From assembly GCF_900104955.1 (NCBI RefSeq), contig NZ_FNSI01000001.1, positions 282,001 to 346,000 on the forward strand: a stretch of DNA of 64,000 bases, read 5' to 3'. Origin of the DNA: Beijerinckia sp. 28-YEA-48. Its GTDB lineage: Bacteria; Pseudomonadota; Alphaproteobacteria; Rhizobiales; Beijerinckiaceae. The notes under the pieces are model-generated. The model saw nothing but the letters and a program-made list of their open reading frames with translations, did no database searches and was not told the origin of the DNA. Shown here in pieces: positions 17,493 through 27,900 of this stretch (positions within the stretch are counted from its first letter, which is position 1; each line of letters opens with the position of its first letter). Made by a program: the position numbers and the translations under genes.

Positions 17493-18092
17493 TATGAGCG
17501 CTCCTGGCCGACGATGCCTGCGGTCCATTTCTTTGACGCCGCTCTGGGCGGGAACGCGTGGCTTCATGGTTTGGCTGAGGGGGCTGTATGACAGCCAAGC
17601 TTAGCGAGGCGAGCCCCACCGCGGCCACGAGCGCGACGCCGCGACGCAGACTGAAATCGAACCGGCGTTTCACCGGTTCACTTTTTGTTTGCGGCGTGAT
17701 CGGCGGATCGGCTGTGACGTCCGCCGACGGCCCGATTGCGGCTTCCCCTGGTGCAGCTGAAGCTATCGTATCCAAGGTGGTCGTATCCAAGGCGGTCGCA
17801 TCCAAGACCTCGGCCTCGAACAAGTAGCCACGGCCAGATATAACGCGGATCATGGTGCGCTTATCGTCGCCCAGCGCCGCGCGGACCTCGCGGATGCATT
17901 GGAACAGGCTGTCCTCGCTGACATGGATGTTCGGCGTCGCCATTAGCTCATGCTTGCTGAGGACTCGTCCTGGGTTGGTCGCCAGCATCCGCAGAATATC
18001 GAAGCTCTTTGGCCGCAGCCTGATCGCCTCGCCATTCGGCCTCGCAGTTCGGCACGCTGCCGATCGAATTCAAATCCAGCAAACAGGAGCAC
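17485..18092 (-). pseudogene. ToxR/CadC-like membrane-anchored regulator, frameshifted
   Basis: A GTG at 18092 with an AAGGAGG site opens LLFAGFEFDRQRAELRG, the start of an OmpR-type winged helix. The domain then continues in another frame as RLRPKSFDILRMLATNPGRV, LSKHELMATPNIHVSEDSLF, QCIREVRAALGDDKR and VISGRGYLFEAEV. One base is missing near 18036-18042. After the winged helix come about 45 linker residues, one membrane helix (VALVAAVGLASLSLAVI) and a short basic tail, the layout of ToxR/CadC-type inner-membrane transcription factors. Either the gene is inactivated or the assembly has a one-base error. It faces away from the two-partner secretion cluster and could once have controlled it. 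Confidence 0.65.
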
Positions 18093-18313
18093 TCCGCCTC
18101 CTTTCCCGGATGACGTCGCGAGAACCCCGGCATTTAGCCCAAAACCAAGTGAATCTGTTCGATAAATTGTAAATATCAGAAAAATTTCAGAATCTAGACG
18201 CCGTGGTTTCAGGACGTTTCCGGCGAACAGAGAGATAAATGGACGTGAAACGTGGAAAAGGCGGGCGGCTGGGCGCCCTGCGGGTAAGCGCGTTTCCTTC
18301 TGGGTTTGGGAAA

Positions 18314-18493
18314 ATGTCCGCATCAACGTCTTCGGTCACGGCGCGCGGCGCCATGGGTGCTCTCCTGCATGCCGGGCTGCTGGCCTCCACCGCGCTCGTG
18401 CCGCTGATCGCCGTCCATGGGCCTGCGTTGGGGCAGAGCACGGGCGCCAATGGTGGGACCGCTCTCGATCGCGTGGGTGGGCTGTCGCGTTGA
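18314..18493 (+). CDS. Tiny exported ORF with IalB-like C-terminal tail
   Basis: From the ATG at 18314 the ORF encodes 59 aa (84 aa if the ATG at 18239 is used). It has a signal-peptide-like hydrophobic segment ending PALGQ, then only about 18 residues. The last twelve, GTALDRVGGLSR, match the final residues of the IalB-like protein at 32066-32641 (GTALDRVGALSR) except for one. It may be an internally deleted relic of an IalB paralogue or a short secreted peptide. Its TGA overlaps the TTG start of the AraC-like gene, so it heads a three-gene run toward the secretion cluster. Confidence 0.45.
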   Translation: MSASTSSVTARGAMGALLHAGLLASTALVPLIAVHGPALGQSTGANGGTALDRVGGLSR

Positions 18494-18864
18494 GAGGGCG
18501 GCTGACGGCAACGCCCGAAGTGCGCGCGGCGCTGCGCGCAGGCCTATACTATGCGGCACAGGAGATCATGATGCGGTCCAAGCATCAGCAGAAGCTGACG
18601 CCGGCAACAGTCGCGCTTGAGCTGGGCATTTCCGTGCGACAGCTGCATGTGGTTTTCGAAAGCGCGGAACTGACATTCGCGCGGACTCTGTCCTTGATGA
18701 GGACGGAAGAGGCCCGGCGGCTGCTGGTCGCGTTTCCGGCTTTGCCCGTTACTCAGATCGCTTATGCCTGCGGCTTCGAAAGCCTGGCCACTTTCTACCG
18801 TGTCTTCAACAACATCTATGGGATGTCGCCGGGGGAAGCCCGCGAGATGCGTTCCTTTCAGTGA
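18490..18864 (+). CDS. AraC-type DNA-binding domain protein
   Basis: A 124-aa protein that is essentially a lone AraC/XylS DNA-binding domain. The first helix-turn-helix is ATVALELGISVRQLHVVFES and the second is VTQIAYACGFESLATFYRVF, followed by the conserved GMSPGEARE (normally G.SP..YR). No sensory domain precedes it, which is unusual; full AraC proteins are about 300 aa. The start is a TTG overlapping the preceding stop (TTGA), and its own stop overlaps the next GTG (GTGA), so three genes are translationally linked. It is likely a regulator of the nearby TPS locus, alone or with the 303-aa protein. Confidence 0.7.
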   Translation: MRGRLTATPEVRAALRAGLYYAAQEIMMRSKHQQKLTPATVALELGISVRQLHVVFESAELTFARTLSLMRTEEARRLLVAFPALPVTQIAYACGFESLATFYRVFNNIYGMSPGEAREMRSFQ

Positions 18865-19772
18865 GCGGCCTGGCAGACAACGTTTCCGTGCGAGACGCGA
18901 TGGATTTCGCGGTGTCTCCGGGGATCGGGGCCGGCGCGTTTCGGCAGGCAACGCTGTTCCTGGCGCAGAGCTTCATCGCCATTCACCAAGCTTCCCCGCG
19001 CATCGCCGCGCTGTTCGCCACGCAACAGCGCTGGCTCCTGTGTCACGCGGGTTTGGCATATCATTTTCGCGCGGTTCAAGCGGGTCAACCCGGATTGACC
19101 CGGCGCGATATGGGTCAGCTGGCGCTTCAACACGGTATCGCCAGCCGCAATACGGCTTATGCCTTCTTCGACGAAGCGCTGAAATATGATGTCATTCGGC
19201 CGGCCGGTGGCGTCGACGATGGCCGCACCGGCCATGTTGTGCCGGCGCCCGCCATCCTCTCCATGCTGGTCCATTGGTATGGCGTCCATTTCCAGACCCT
19301 CGATCTCATGGATGGAGGGGCCAGGAGCGCCCAGTTCCTTTCGCGCTCCGACAGCTTGCTGGTCACGATTGAACCGCTCGTGGCGCAGGCCTTGTTGTCG
19401 AGCCCCGAAGTGCGCATGCCAGGACCGCTCTACACGATCTTCACCTGGGCCGATGTCGGCGGGTTGTTGATGGACCGGCTCATTGCCGGAATCGATTGGC
19501 AGACACAAGCCGATCAGGACAGAATCCTGACCGATGTGAGTACGATTTCTCTTCTGGCACAATCGTTCGGTCTGTCCCGGGCGCATGCCAGCCGGAAGCT
19601 TGCTGCGGCTGAATCGATTGGCGGTCTCGGCTGGAGCGGGCGACGGGGCCGTTCTTGCATCTGGATCTCACCAGCGTTCTACGAGGAATATGCCAGCGCG
19701 CAGAAGCGTAAGCTGCTCATTCTTGATCGCGCTTTTTCGGAAGCCTGCGATAGCCGTCGCGCCACCCGATAG
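18861..19772 (+). CDS. Unrecognised 303-aa putative transcriptional regulator
   Basis: No known family was recognised. It starts with GTG in a 4-base overlap with the AraC-like gene. Residues 75-110 (GLTRRDMGQLALQHGIASRNTAYAFFDEALKYDVIR) look like a winged-helix segment. A second helix-turn-helix-like part lies near the C-terminus (TISLLAQSFGLSRAHASRKLAAAESIG, about 228-254) followed by GWSGRRGRSCIWIS as a possible wing. No signal peptide or membrane segment is visible. The two DNA-binding-like halves and the coupling to an AraC domain suggest a bipartite regulator. Its position just upstream of tpsB suggests control of the secretion system. Confidence 0.55.
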   Translation: MSGLADNVSVRDAMDFAVSPGIGAGAFRQATLFLAQSFIAIHQASPRIAALFATQQRWLLCHAGLAYHFRAVQAGQPGLTRRDMGQLALQHGIASRNTAYAFFDEALKYDVIRPAGGVDDGRTGHVVPAPAILSMLVHWYGVHFQTLDLMDGGARSAQFLSRSDSLLVTIEPLVAQALLSSPEVRMPGPLYTIFTWADVGGLLMDRLIAGIDWQTQADQDRILTDVSTISLLAQSFGLSRAHASRKLAAAESIGGLGWSGRRGRSCIWISPAFYEEYASAQKRKLLILDRAFSEACDSRRATR

Positions 19773-20115
19773 GCTGGTAATTACTCGGGATATTTGAGTG
19801 GAGTGCCGTCGGACTTCGGCTGAATGATGCTTGGTTTGGCTCCAACTCGCCCTTGGCCCGCGAGGTTCGCGTGAGCAGTCAAAAATGGACGCAAACGGTT
19901 GATAGGCGTTTCCTCAGCCCGACGCTTGGAAAAATGTGCCTTAAATCACTGTATTTACTAAATTAATAATCAAAGCCCATTTCGCGAAGAGACGCCGGGC
20001 AGAGGCCGAAGTGCTTCTAACTAAAGAGATTCTGGAAGGCTTTGCGCTCAGTGAGAAGCCGAGTGCCCGCCCTCTGCTGTAAATTGTTGCGCGGTTAAGG
20101 CAGGGGTGGTGGGCT
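19773..20115 (+). promoter_or_regulatory. Intergenic region upstream of the TPS genes
   Basis: 343 bp without a convincing gene. An A/T-rich stretch at about 19930-19980 (CTTAAATCACTGTATTTACT then AAATTAATAATCAAAG) contrasts with the G+C-rich surroundings and is the likely promoter or regulator-binding region for tpsB-tpsA. No clear palindrome was found. Confidence 0.4.
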
Positions 20116-21924
20116 TTGCGTCAAGTGACTGGGCATGCGCAGCGGGTTGGGCTGTTCGCAGCGGCGGCGGCCGCCTTCATTTCGGCTGGACCGGTTCTGG
20201 CGCAAACCGCATCGCAGGTGACACCGCAGACATTCGAGCCGCAACTGCAAAAGCGTACGAGCGGCATCATCATTCCCGAAGGCATGGGGCCGGCGACGCC
20301 CGCCGGGGCCGAAAAGCTGCAGGTGCGCATTGCCGGCGTGACCGTTACTGGGGGACTGCCGGCTTTGACGGAGGAAGCCGCCAGGCTGAAAGCGGACCTG
20401 TCCGGCAGGACAGTGACGGCCGCCGATCTGTTCGCTGCTGCCCGTCGTCTGGAACAAGCTTATGGCGCAGCGGGCTATGGACTGGTGCGCGTCGTTCTGC
20501 CGGCGCAACGTCTGACCAATGGCGCGACCCTGCGCATCGTCATCATCGACGGTTTCATCGAAAGCATCGACACCTCTCATCTTCCCGCCAATATCCGCGA
20601 TCGGGTCGCCAGCGTGCTGGCGCCGCTGGCCGGACAGAGGGGCCTGAGCAACACCCTGATCGAGCGCCGGTTGCTGCTGGCCGGCGATATGCCGGGCACA
20701 GTGCTGCGCTCGACGCTGTCGCCTGGCAAGCAGTCGGGCGCCAGCGTCTTGACCATCGAGGCTCGCTATAAGCCGGCCACCGGATCGTTGTCTTTCGACA
20801 ACACCATGTCGAAGCAGCTCGGCACCTATAACGCCGGGCTTGGGGCCGAACTCAACTCCGTCTTCAGCTTCGGTGAACTCATCTATGTGAGGGCTTCCGG
20901 CGCGCCGCGTTTCGATTCCTACAACGGGTTTTTCTCGAACCATCCGCGCAATCGCACGCTGGCGGGTGGTGTCGTCGTGCCCATCGGCATCGATGGCCTG
21001 ACGCTCAATCTCGAAGGCACGGTTGCGCGCACGCTGCCGGAGTCGTCGACGGGCCTCTATTTTATGTCCGACTTCACGCGCTATTCGGCGCGTCTGGCCT
21101 ATCCGCTGATCCGCTCGCGCAACCTGACGGTGAACGTGACTGGAGCCTTCGATGCCCAGGATGAAACGCTAACGCTTCTCAACGGCGGCGGCTTCACGAT
21201 TTCGCAGGACCGTCTGCGCATCCTGCGCGCCGGCACCAACCTCTTCTGGTATGTCACCGGCGATAGCCTGCTGACCGCAGGATTTACTGCTTCCTTCGGC
21301 ATCAACGGTCTTGGCGCACGCAGCGCCGCAAAGGCGAACCTCAGCGGCACACCGTTGTCGCGCCAGGGGGCGGATGCCGATTTCCAGAAGCTTGATGTCA
21401 CGCTCGGCTACCGTCAGCCGGTCTTTGAACATCTAACCTTCGATTTAAGGGCGCGGGCGCAAACCTCGTTTGGCCAACCGCTCCTCAACTCCGAACAGAT
21501 CGGCCTGGTTTCGCCCACCGGTCTGTCGAGCTTCGCGCTGGGGTCGGTGCAGGGCGATTCCGGCTTTGTCGTGCGCGGCGAGGCGCAGTTCCCGTTCAGC
21601 ACCGCTTTCACCCTGCCGTTCGGTGTGCCGGAGTTTCCGGGGCAGCAAGGCACGGGCTTGCCGTCAGGCAGCGAGACGAACGGCGTGGTGCTGATTTCGT
21701 CCTATCTGTTTGGCGCCTATGGCGGCGTCAAGCGTTACGACCCGACGGTTCTGGAGGCCGCTTACCTGCGTGGCGCGGCCTATGGCGTCGGTGTGCGGTT
21801 CGGCGGGGCCGCGCAATCAAGCTTCAACAATATGAATCTCAGCCTCGAATACGGCCGTGTCGAACGGTTCGGCAAAGGGCCTAACGGCAATCGCTTCACG
21901 CTGTCCGCAGCGGTCCAGTTTTAG
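20116..21924 (+). CDS. Two-partner secretion outer-membrane transporter (TpsB, ShlB/FhaC family)
   Basis: A 602-aa Omp85-superfamily transporter expected to export the large TpsA protein encoded directly downstream. The signal peptide ends near GPVLAQ. Two POTRA domains follow (about residues 65-145 and 146-225; LQVRIAGVTVTGG, GYGLVRVVLPAQRLTNGATL, then IDTSHLPANIRDRV). The rest is a 16-strand barrel-type sequence with alternating aromatic strands. The conserved loop-6 motif appears as VVRGEAQFPF (VRGE at 486-489; VRGY/F is usual), and the chain ends in a Phe after alternating residues (LSAAVQF). The start is a TTG with GGTGGG upstream. It sits ten bases before the TpsA start. Confidence 0.88.
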   Translation: MRQVTGHAQRVGLFAAAAAAFISAGPVLAQTASQVTPQTFEPQLQKRTSGIIIPEGMGPATPAGAEKLQVRIAGVTVTGGLPALTEEAARLKADLSGRTVTAADLFAAARRLEQAYGAAGYGLVRVVLPAQRLTNGATLRIVIIDGFIESIDTSHLPANIRDRVASVLAPLAGQRGLSNTLIERRLLLAGDMPGTVLRSTLSPGKQSGASVLTIEARYKPATGSLSFDNTMSKQLGTYNAGLGAELNSVFSFGELIYVRASGAPRFDSYNGFFSNHPRNRTLAGGVVVPIGIDGLTLNLEGTVARTLPESSTGLYFMSDFTRYSARLAYPLIRSRNLTVNVTGAFDAQDETLTLLNGGGFTISQDRLRILRAGTNLFWYVTGDSLLTAGFTASFGINGLGARSAAKANLSGTPLSRQGADADFQKLDVTLGYRQPVFEHLTFDLRARAQTSFGQPLLNSEQIGLVSPTGLSSFALGSVQGDSGFVVRGEAQFPFSTAFTLPFGVPEFPGQQGTGLPSGSETNGVVLISSYLFGAYGGVKRYDPTVLEAAYLRGAAYGVGVRFGGAAQSSFNNMNLSLEYGRVERFGKGPNGNRFTLSAAVQF

Positions 21925-21934
21925 AGCTTCATCC

Positions 21935-24900
21935 ATGTTCCGTTCTTCTGATCGACGTTCCTACTCGCACAAGTCCCGGATCGCGGCCTTCCTGGCCTCG
22001 ACGGCGCTGGTCGGTAATTCCGTTTTCGCCAATGCCGTGTTCGCCCAAGCCTTGCCGACCGGCGGCCAGGTGGCGGCCGGCAGCGCCAGCATCGGCGCGC
22101 CGTCCAACGGCGCCATGACGATCAATCAGAACAGCAACAGCGCTGTAATCAACTGGCAGAGTTTCAACATCGGCCAGAACAACAGCGTCACCTTCGTCCA
22201 GCCCGACGCTTCCTCCGCCATTCTCAACCGCGTCACCGGCTCGACCTCGACGACCATCGCCGGCCAGCTCAACGCCAACGGTCAGGTCTATCTCGTCAAT
22301 CCCAACGGCATCGCCATCACCTCGACGGGCACGATCAACACCGGCGCGTTTGTGGCCTCGACCTTGGGGATTTCCGACGAAGACTTCATGTCGGGCAAGC
22401 GCACCTTCACCGGCAATGGCGCCTCCGCGCCAGTGAGCAATGCGGGCACGATCACCATCAACCGCGGCGGCTACATGGCGCTGATCGGTGGCACGGTCGC
22501 CAACTTAGGCGTTATCAACGTGCCTATGGGCAAGGCGGCGCTGGGCTCGGGCGAACAGGCGACATTAGACATTTCAGGCGATGGCTTCCTGCAGGTGGCG
22601 ATCCCCACCAGGGCCGCAGGCGCCAATCCGCTCGTCAGCAACAGCGGCAGGATTTCGGCGCGGGGCGGCACGGTGCAGCTCTCGGCCGCCGCGGCGCGTG
22701 ACATGGCTCGTCAGGCCATCAACATGTCGGGCACGATCGAGGCGAAGGGCGTCGCCGGCAAAAGCGGTGACATCACGCTGTTTGGCGGCGATGGTGAAGT
22801 CGCCGTGTCCGGCACGCTCAATGCGCGCAACAATAGAGGGACGGGCGGCAAGATCACGGTTACCGGCCGTCAGGTGGCGCTGACTGGCGCCAAGGTCGAT
22901 GCCTCCGGCCGCACCGGCGGCGGCACCATCAACATCGGCGGCGAGCGCCAGGGCAAAGGCGCGCTGAGGCGCGCCGAAACGCTGAGCGTCGATGCCAAAA
23001 CGGTCATCAAGGCCGATGCGCTTAAGAGCGGCAACGGCGGCAATATCGTCTTGTGGTCGGACAACCTGACCAATTTCGCCGGCACGATCACGGCGCGTGG
23101 TGGCGCGGACGCGGGCAACGGCGGCGAGGTCGAAGTCTCGGGCAAAGAGAAGCTCGTCTACACCGGCTTCACCGATCTGTCGGCGTCCAAGGGCTCGCTC
23201 GGCAACCTGTTGCTCGATCCCTACAATGTCATCATCTCGAACGGAACCGACACGTCAGGCTTTACCGCCAGCGGCAACGATAGCGTTATCAACGTCAACA
23301 CGCTCATCACTGCGCTGTCGGCGGCGAATGTCACGGTTTCCACCGGCTCCTCCGGCACTCAGGCCGGCACCATCACCGTCGCCGATCCGCTGGCCTGGGC
23401 ATCGGGTTCGACGCTGACGTTGAACGCGGCTTCCGACATCAACATCAATGCCGCGATCAATGCCCCCAGCGGCGGTCTCTCGCTTTATTCCGGTGGCACT
23501 ATCTCGGCTACCGCGGGCGTCAATGTCGCCACCTTCGCGCTCAACGCCGGCAATTGGGTGCAGAACAACGCGACGCTTCCGAGCTTCTACGCCAAGGATT
23601 TCCAGATCAACGGCGGCTCCTTCCTGCGCGTGACAGGCGGCGATGGCACCAGCGGCACTCCCTACCAGCTCGCCGATATCTACGGCCTCCAGGGTGTTGG
23701 CTCCTCCCCAGCCTATCTGCAAGCCTCCTGGACACTCGCCAACGACATCGATGCTTCCGGCACGGTGATCTGGAATGCGGGAGCCGGCTTCAATCCCATC
23801 GGCAATGGATCGGTTTTCTCAGGCAATTTGGATGGCGGTGGCCATGTCATCTCAGGCCTGACGATCAACCGGCCGACCACCGATAACGTCGGTCTTATCG
23901 GCAGTCTTTCCGGTACGGCTAATCCGTCCGTCACAGGAATAGTCCGCAATATCGGTCTCTCTGGCGGCAGCATCACGGGTGGCTCGAGAGTCGGCGGTTT
24001 GGTCGGCTATGCCGAACAGGCCAGTATTTCGAATGCTTTGTCCAGCGCGCGCGTGACCGGCGCCGGCTCATCGATCGGCGGTTTGGTCGGGCAGAACTAC
24101 GCGACCGCTCTCAGTAACTCTTATGCCACCGGCGCCGTAACCGGCAGCTCCAGTGTCGGTGGCCTCGTTGGCCTGAACGAGGGAACGATCAGCGGCTCTT
24201 ATGCGACCGGCGCGGTTAGCGGCATGGGAGGCATTGGCGGCCTCGTTGGCGGCATGCAGACGCGAGGGCCTATGGCCGAAATCAACACCTCTTATGCGAC
24301 CGGGGCTGTCGCCGTCGCCACTAACGGCTCGGGAGGTGGTTTAGCTGGCTACGTCAACAACGGGATCATTGGTCAATCCTATGCGAGCGGAGCCGTGAAC
24401 GGCCTTGCCGGGGCGCATGTTGGCGGCCTGGTTGGCTTCGCTCAGAATGCGACGATCAACCAGTCCTACGCGACTGGATCGACCTCGACATCCGGAGCCG
24501 GCTATGCCGGCGGCCTGATCGGCATGGCGATTAACGCCACGATTAATCAAACCTATGCAACCGGGGCGGTTTCGGCCGCCAGCGGCTATGCGGGAGGTTT
24601 CGTCGGCTCCAGGTCAGGAGGCAGCTACGCGAACAGCTACTTCGATACTCAGACGACCGGACAAGCTGTCGCTGTTGCCATGGGCCCCTCCGATACGGTC
24701 TCGGGACTGACCACGGCACAGGCGCGCGACAAGTCCAACTATACGGGCTGGGATTTCAATTCGGTCTGGTATCAGAGCGGCGACATGCGCCCCATTCTGC
24801 GCGCGGAAGCCGCAAGCGCCGCTGCGGATGGCTATATCCCCATCTCCAATCTCAATCAGCTCGCTTTGATGGGCGCCAATCCGACCGCCAATTACAAGCT

Positions 24901-27900
24901 CGCCACCGATCTCAACGCCACCGCCACATCGGGCAGCAGTGCCGCGGGCATCTGGTCGACCAGCGGTTGGGTGCCGGTCGAAACCTTTTTTGGGACTCTC
25001 GACGGCCAGAACCACACGATCAGCAATCTCTACATCAATCGGCCGAGTACGGATGGCGTGGGTCTTTTCGCCAACGTGTCTGGCTGGAACACGCCTTACC
25101 CCGGCGCCATCCGCAACATCGGCCTCGTCGGCGGCAGCATCACAGGCCGCGCGAACGTGGGCGCTTTGATCGGTGTCAGCGATACGGCGGCGATCTCCAA
25201 TGTCTGGTCGAGCGCGAACGTGACGGGCAACGGCAAATCGATTGGCGGCCTTGTCGGGTGGAACTATTGGACGACGATCAGCGATTCCCGTACCTCAGGA
25301 ACGGTGACCGGCAATTCGGGCGCGTCGGATATCGGCGGTCTTGTCGGCCGCAATGAAGGCGTGATCAATCGCTCTTACGCCACAGGCGCAGTCAATGCGA
25401 TTTCTATGGCCACCGACGGGGGTATCGGCGGCCTTGTCGGGTTCATGCAATCAAGCGGGAGCGCCGCTCAGGTCAACGCTTCCTACGCGACAGGAAACGT
25501 AACGGCGTCGGGCGGAGCGGCTGGAACCCAGGCGGGCGGATTGATCGGCCGCATGATCTCCGCGACCGTCAATCAATCCTATGCGACCGGAAACGTCTCG
25601 AGCACCGCTACGGGGTCATTGTCCAACTCCGGCGGCCTTGTCGGCCGTGCGCAAAGTTCGACGATCAATCAGTCTTATGCGACGGGATCGGCTTATTCCG
25701 CCAATGGTTTTGCCGCGGGCCTGGTCGGCTATCTCATTACGAATGGCATGGTCAACGAATCCTATGCGACAGGCTATGTCAGCGGCGGTAACGGATCTGC
25801 CGGCCTCGTCGGCTACATCGGCTTTAGCAGTACGGCTCAAAACAGCTACTTCGATGTCAACACGACCGGCCGAAGCAATGACATTAGTTACAATGTCATT
25901 TCAACGGTCACGAATGTCATCGGGCTGAACACGGCGCAGTTGCGCGACAAGGCCAACTATGCGGGCTGGGATTTCAACTCAGTCTGGTATCAGAATGGCG
26001 ACATGCGCCCGATCCTGCGCGCGGAAGCAGCAATCGCCGGCGGCGACGGCACTATCGCGATCTCCAATCTGCATCAGCTTGCTTTGATGGGCGCGAACGT
26101 TGGCGGCAATTACAAGCTTGTCGCCGACATCGATGCCAGCCCCACGACGGGCGGCGCGGCGAGCGGCATCTGGTCAACGAGCGGTTGGATGCCGATCGGG
26201 GATGCGAGCGGAATGTTCACGGGCACGTTCGACGGCCAGAATCACACGATCGCCAATCTGTCGATCAATCGACCGGGCACGGATAGCGTTGGCCTGTTTG
26301 GTAAGACCTACTACAGCACGATCCGCAATGTGGGCCTCGTCGGCGGTACAGTGATCGGGTCAGTTGCCGTGGGCGCACTGGCGGGTCAGCCAGACCGCGG
26401 TTCGATTCAGAATGTCTACGCGGCCAATGTTGCCGTCAGCGGGCAGTCTCACATTGGCGGCCTCGTCGGACTCAACTACTCTTCGATTAGTGGAGCTTAT
26501 GCGACGGGTAATGTCATCGGGGGGCAATACGCTGGTGGGCTGGTCGGAACAAATTTTGGCTCGATCACGAATGCCTATGCGACGGGCAATGTCTCCGGCA
26601 CCACAACCGGTGGATTGGTAGGGCTCAATCAGGGGACGATTGAGAACGCCTATGCCACCGGTACCGCTTCGGGAGGCGGCCTGGTCGGCCTGAACTTGGG
26701 CGTTCTCACCAACAGCTTCTGGAACACGCAGACGAGTGGCCGAGGCAATGCTTGCGGCTCCAATATGGGGCCCCTGTGCTCGGCTACGGGTCTCAACACC
26801 GCCCAGATGAAGGATCCATTTACGTTCATCGACGCGGGCTGGGATTTCGCTTCGATCTGGGCCACGCCGAAGGCCGGCGCCGCGCCGGTGCTGCGCGGCA
26901 TGACCGCCGCGCCGATCTATAATTATTATGCGCGCATCGCTGGCGATCTCTCCATCACCTACGGCGATATCGCTCCCGCCAACAACGTGCCGCTGCAGGG
27001 CGTCGGTACGAATAATCTCATCGTCAATTGGGGAAGCGCCATCAATGGCTCCACCAATGTCGGAATTTACGCCTGGAACGGCGCGAACGTTTTGTCGTTC
27101 TCTTATGCCAAGGGTTCGGCGAGCGATTATTACATCGCCTATGGCTCGGGCGGCCTGACGGTTACCCCGCGCACCATCACTGTGGTGGCGGATGCGCAGA
27201 GCAAGATCTATGGCGACGCCAATCCTAACCTGACCTATACGGTGACGGGCCTCGTCAACAACGATGGGCTCTCTGGTGCATTGTCGACCTCCGCTGGTCA
27301 GTTCTCAGGCGTCGGCACCTATGCCATCAACCAAGGCAGTCTGTCCGCCTCGAACAACTACACTATCAACTATACGGGTGCCGACCTGTCGGTGACGCCG
27401 AGGACGATTACGGTGGTGGCGGATGCGCAGATCAAGACCTATGGCGACGCCAATCCATCTCTGACTTATACGGCGACCGGTCTCGTCAATAACGACACGC
27501 TCTCTGGCGACCTCTCGACCTCCGCGGGCCATTTCTCGAGTGTGGGTGCCTATGCGATCAACCAAGGCAGCTTGGCGGCTTCGAGCAATTACACGATCGC
27601 CTATACCGGCGCCAATCTCTCGGTCATGCCAAGGACGATCACGATTGTGGCGGATGCGCAGAGCAAGGTCTACGGTAATCTCGATCCGTCGTTCACCTAT
27701 ACGGCGACAGGTTTGGTCAACAATGATGTTCTGATCGGTTCGCTGTCGGCCTCGACGGACCAGTACTCCGGTGTCGGTGTCTATGCCATCGGCATAGGCA
27801 GCCTTTTCGCTTCGAACAATTATACGATCAACTATACGGGTGCCGCTCTGTCGATCACGCCAAGGGCGATCTCGGTGACGGCTGATGCCCAGAGCAAGAT

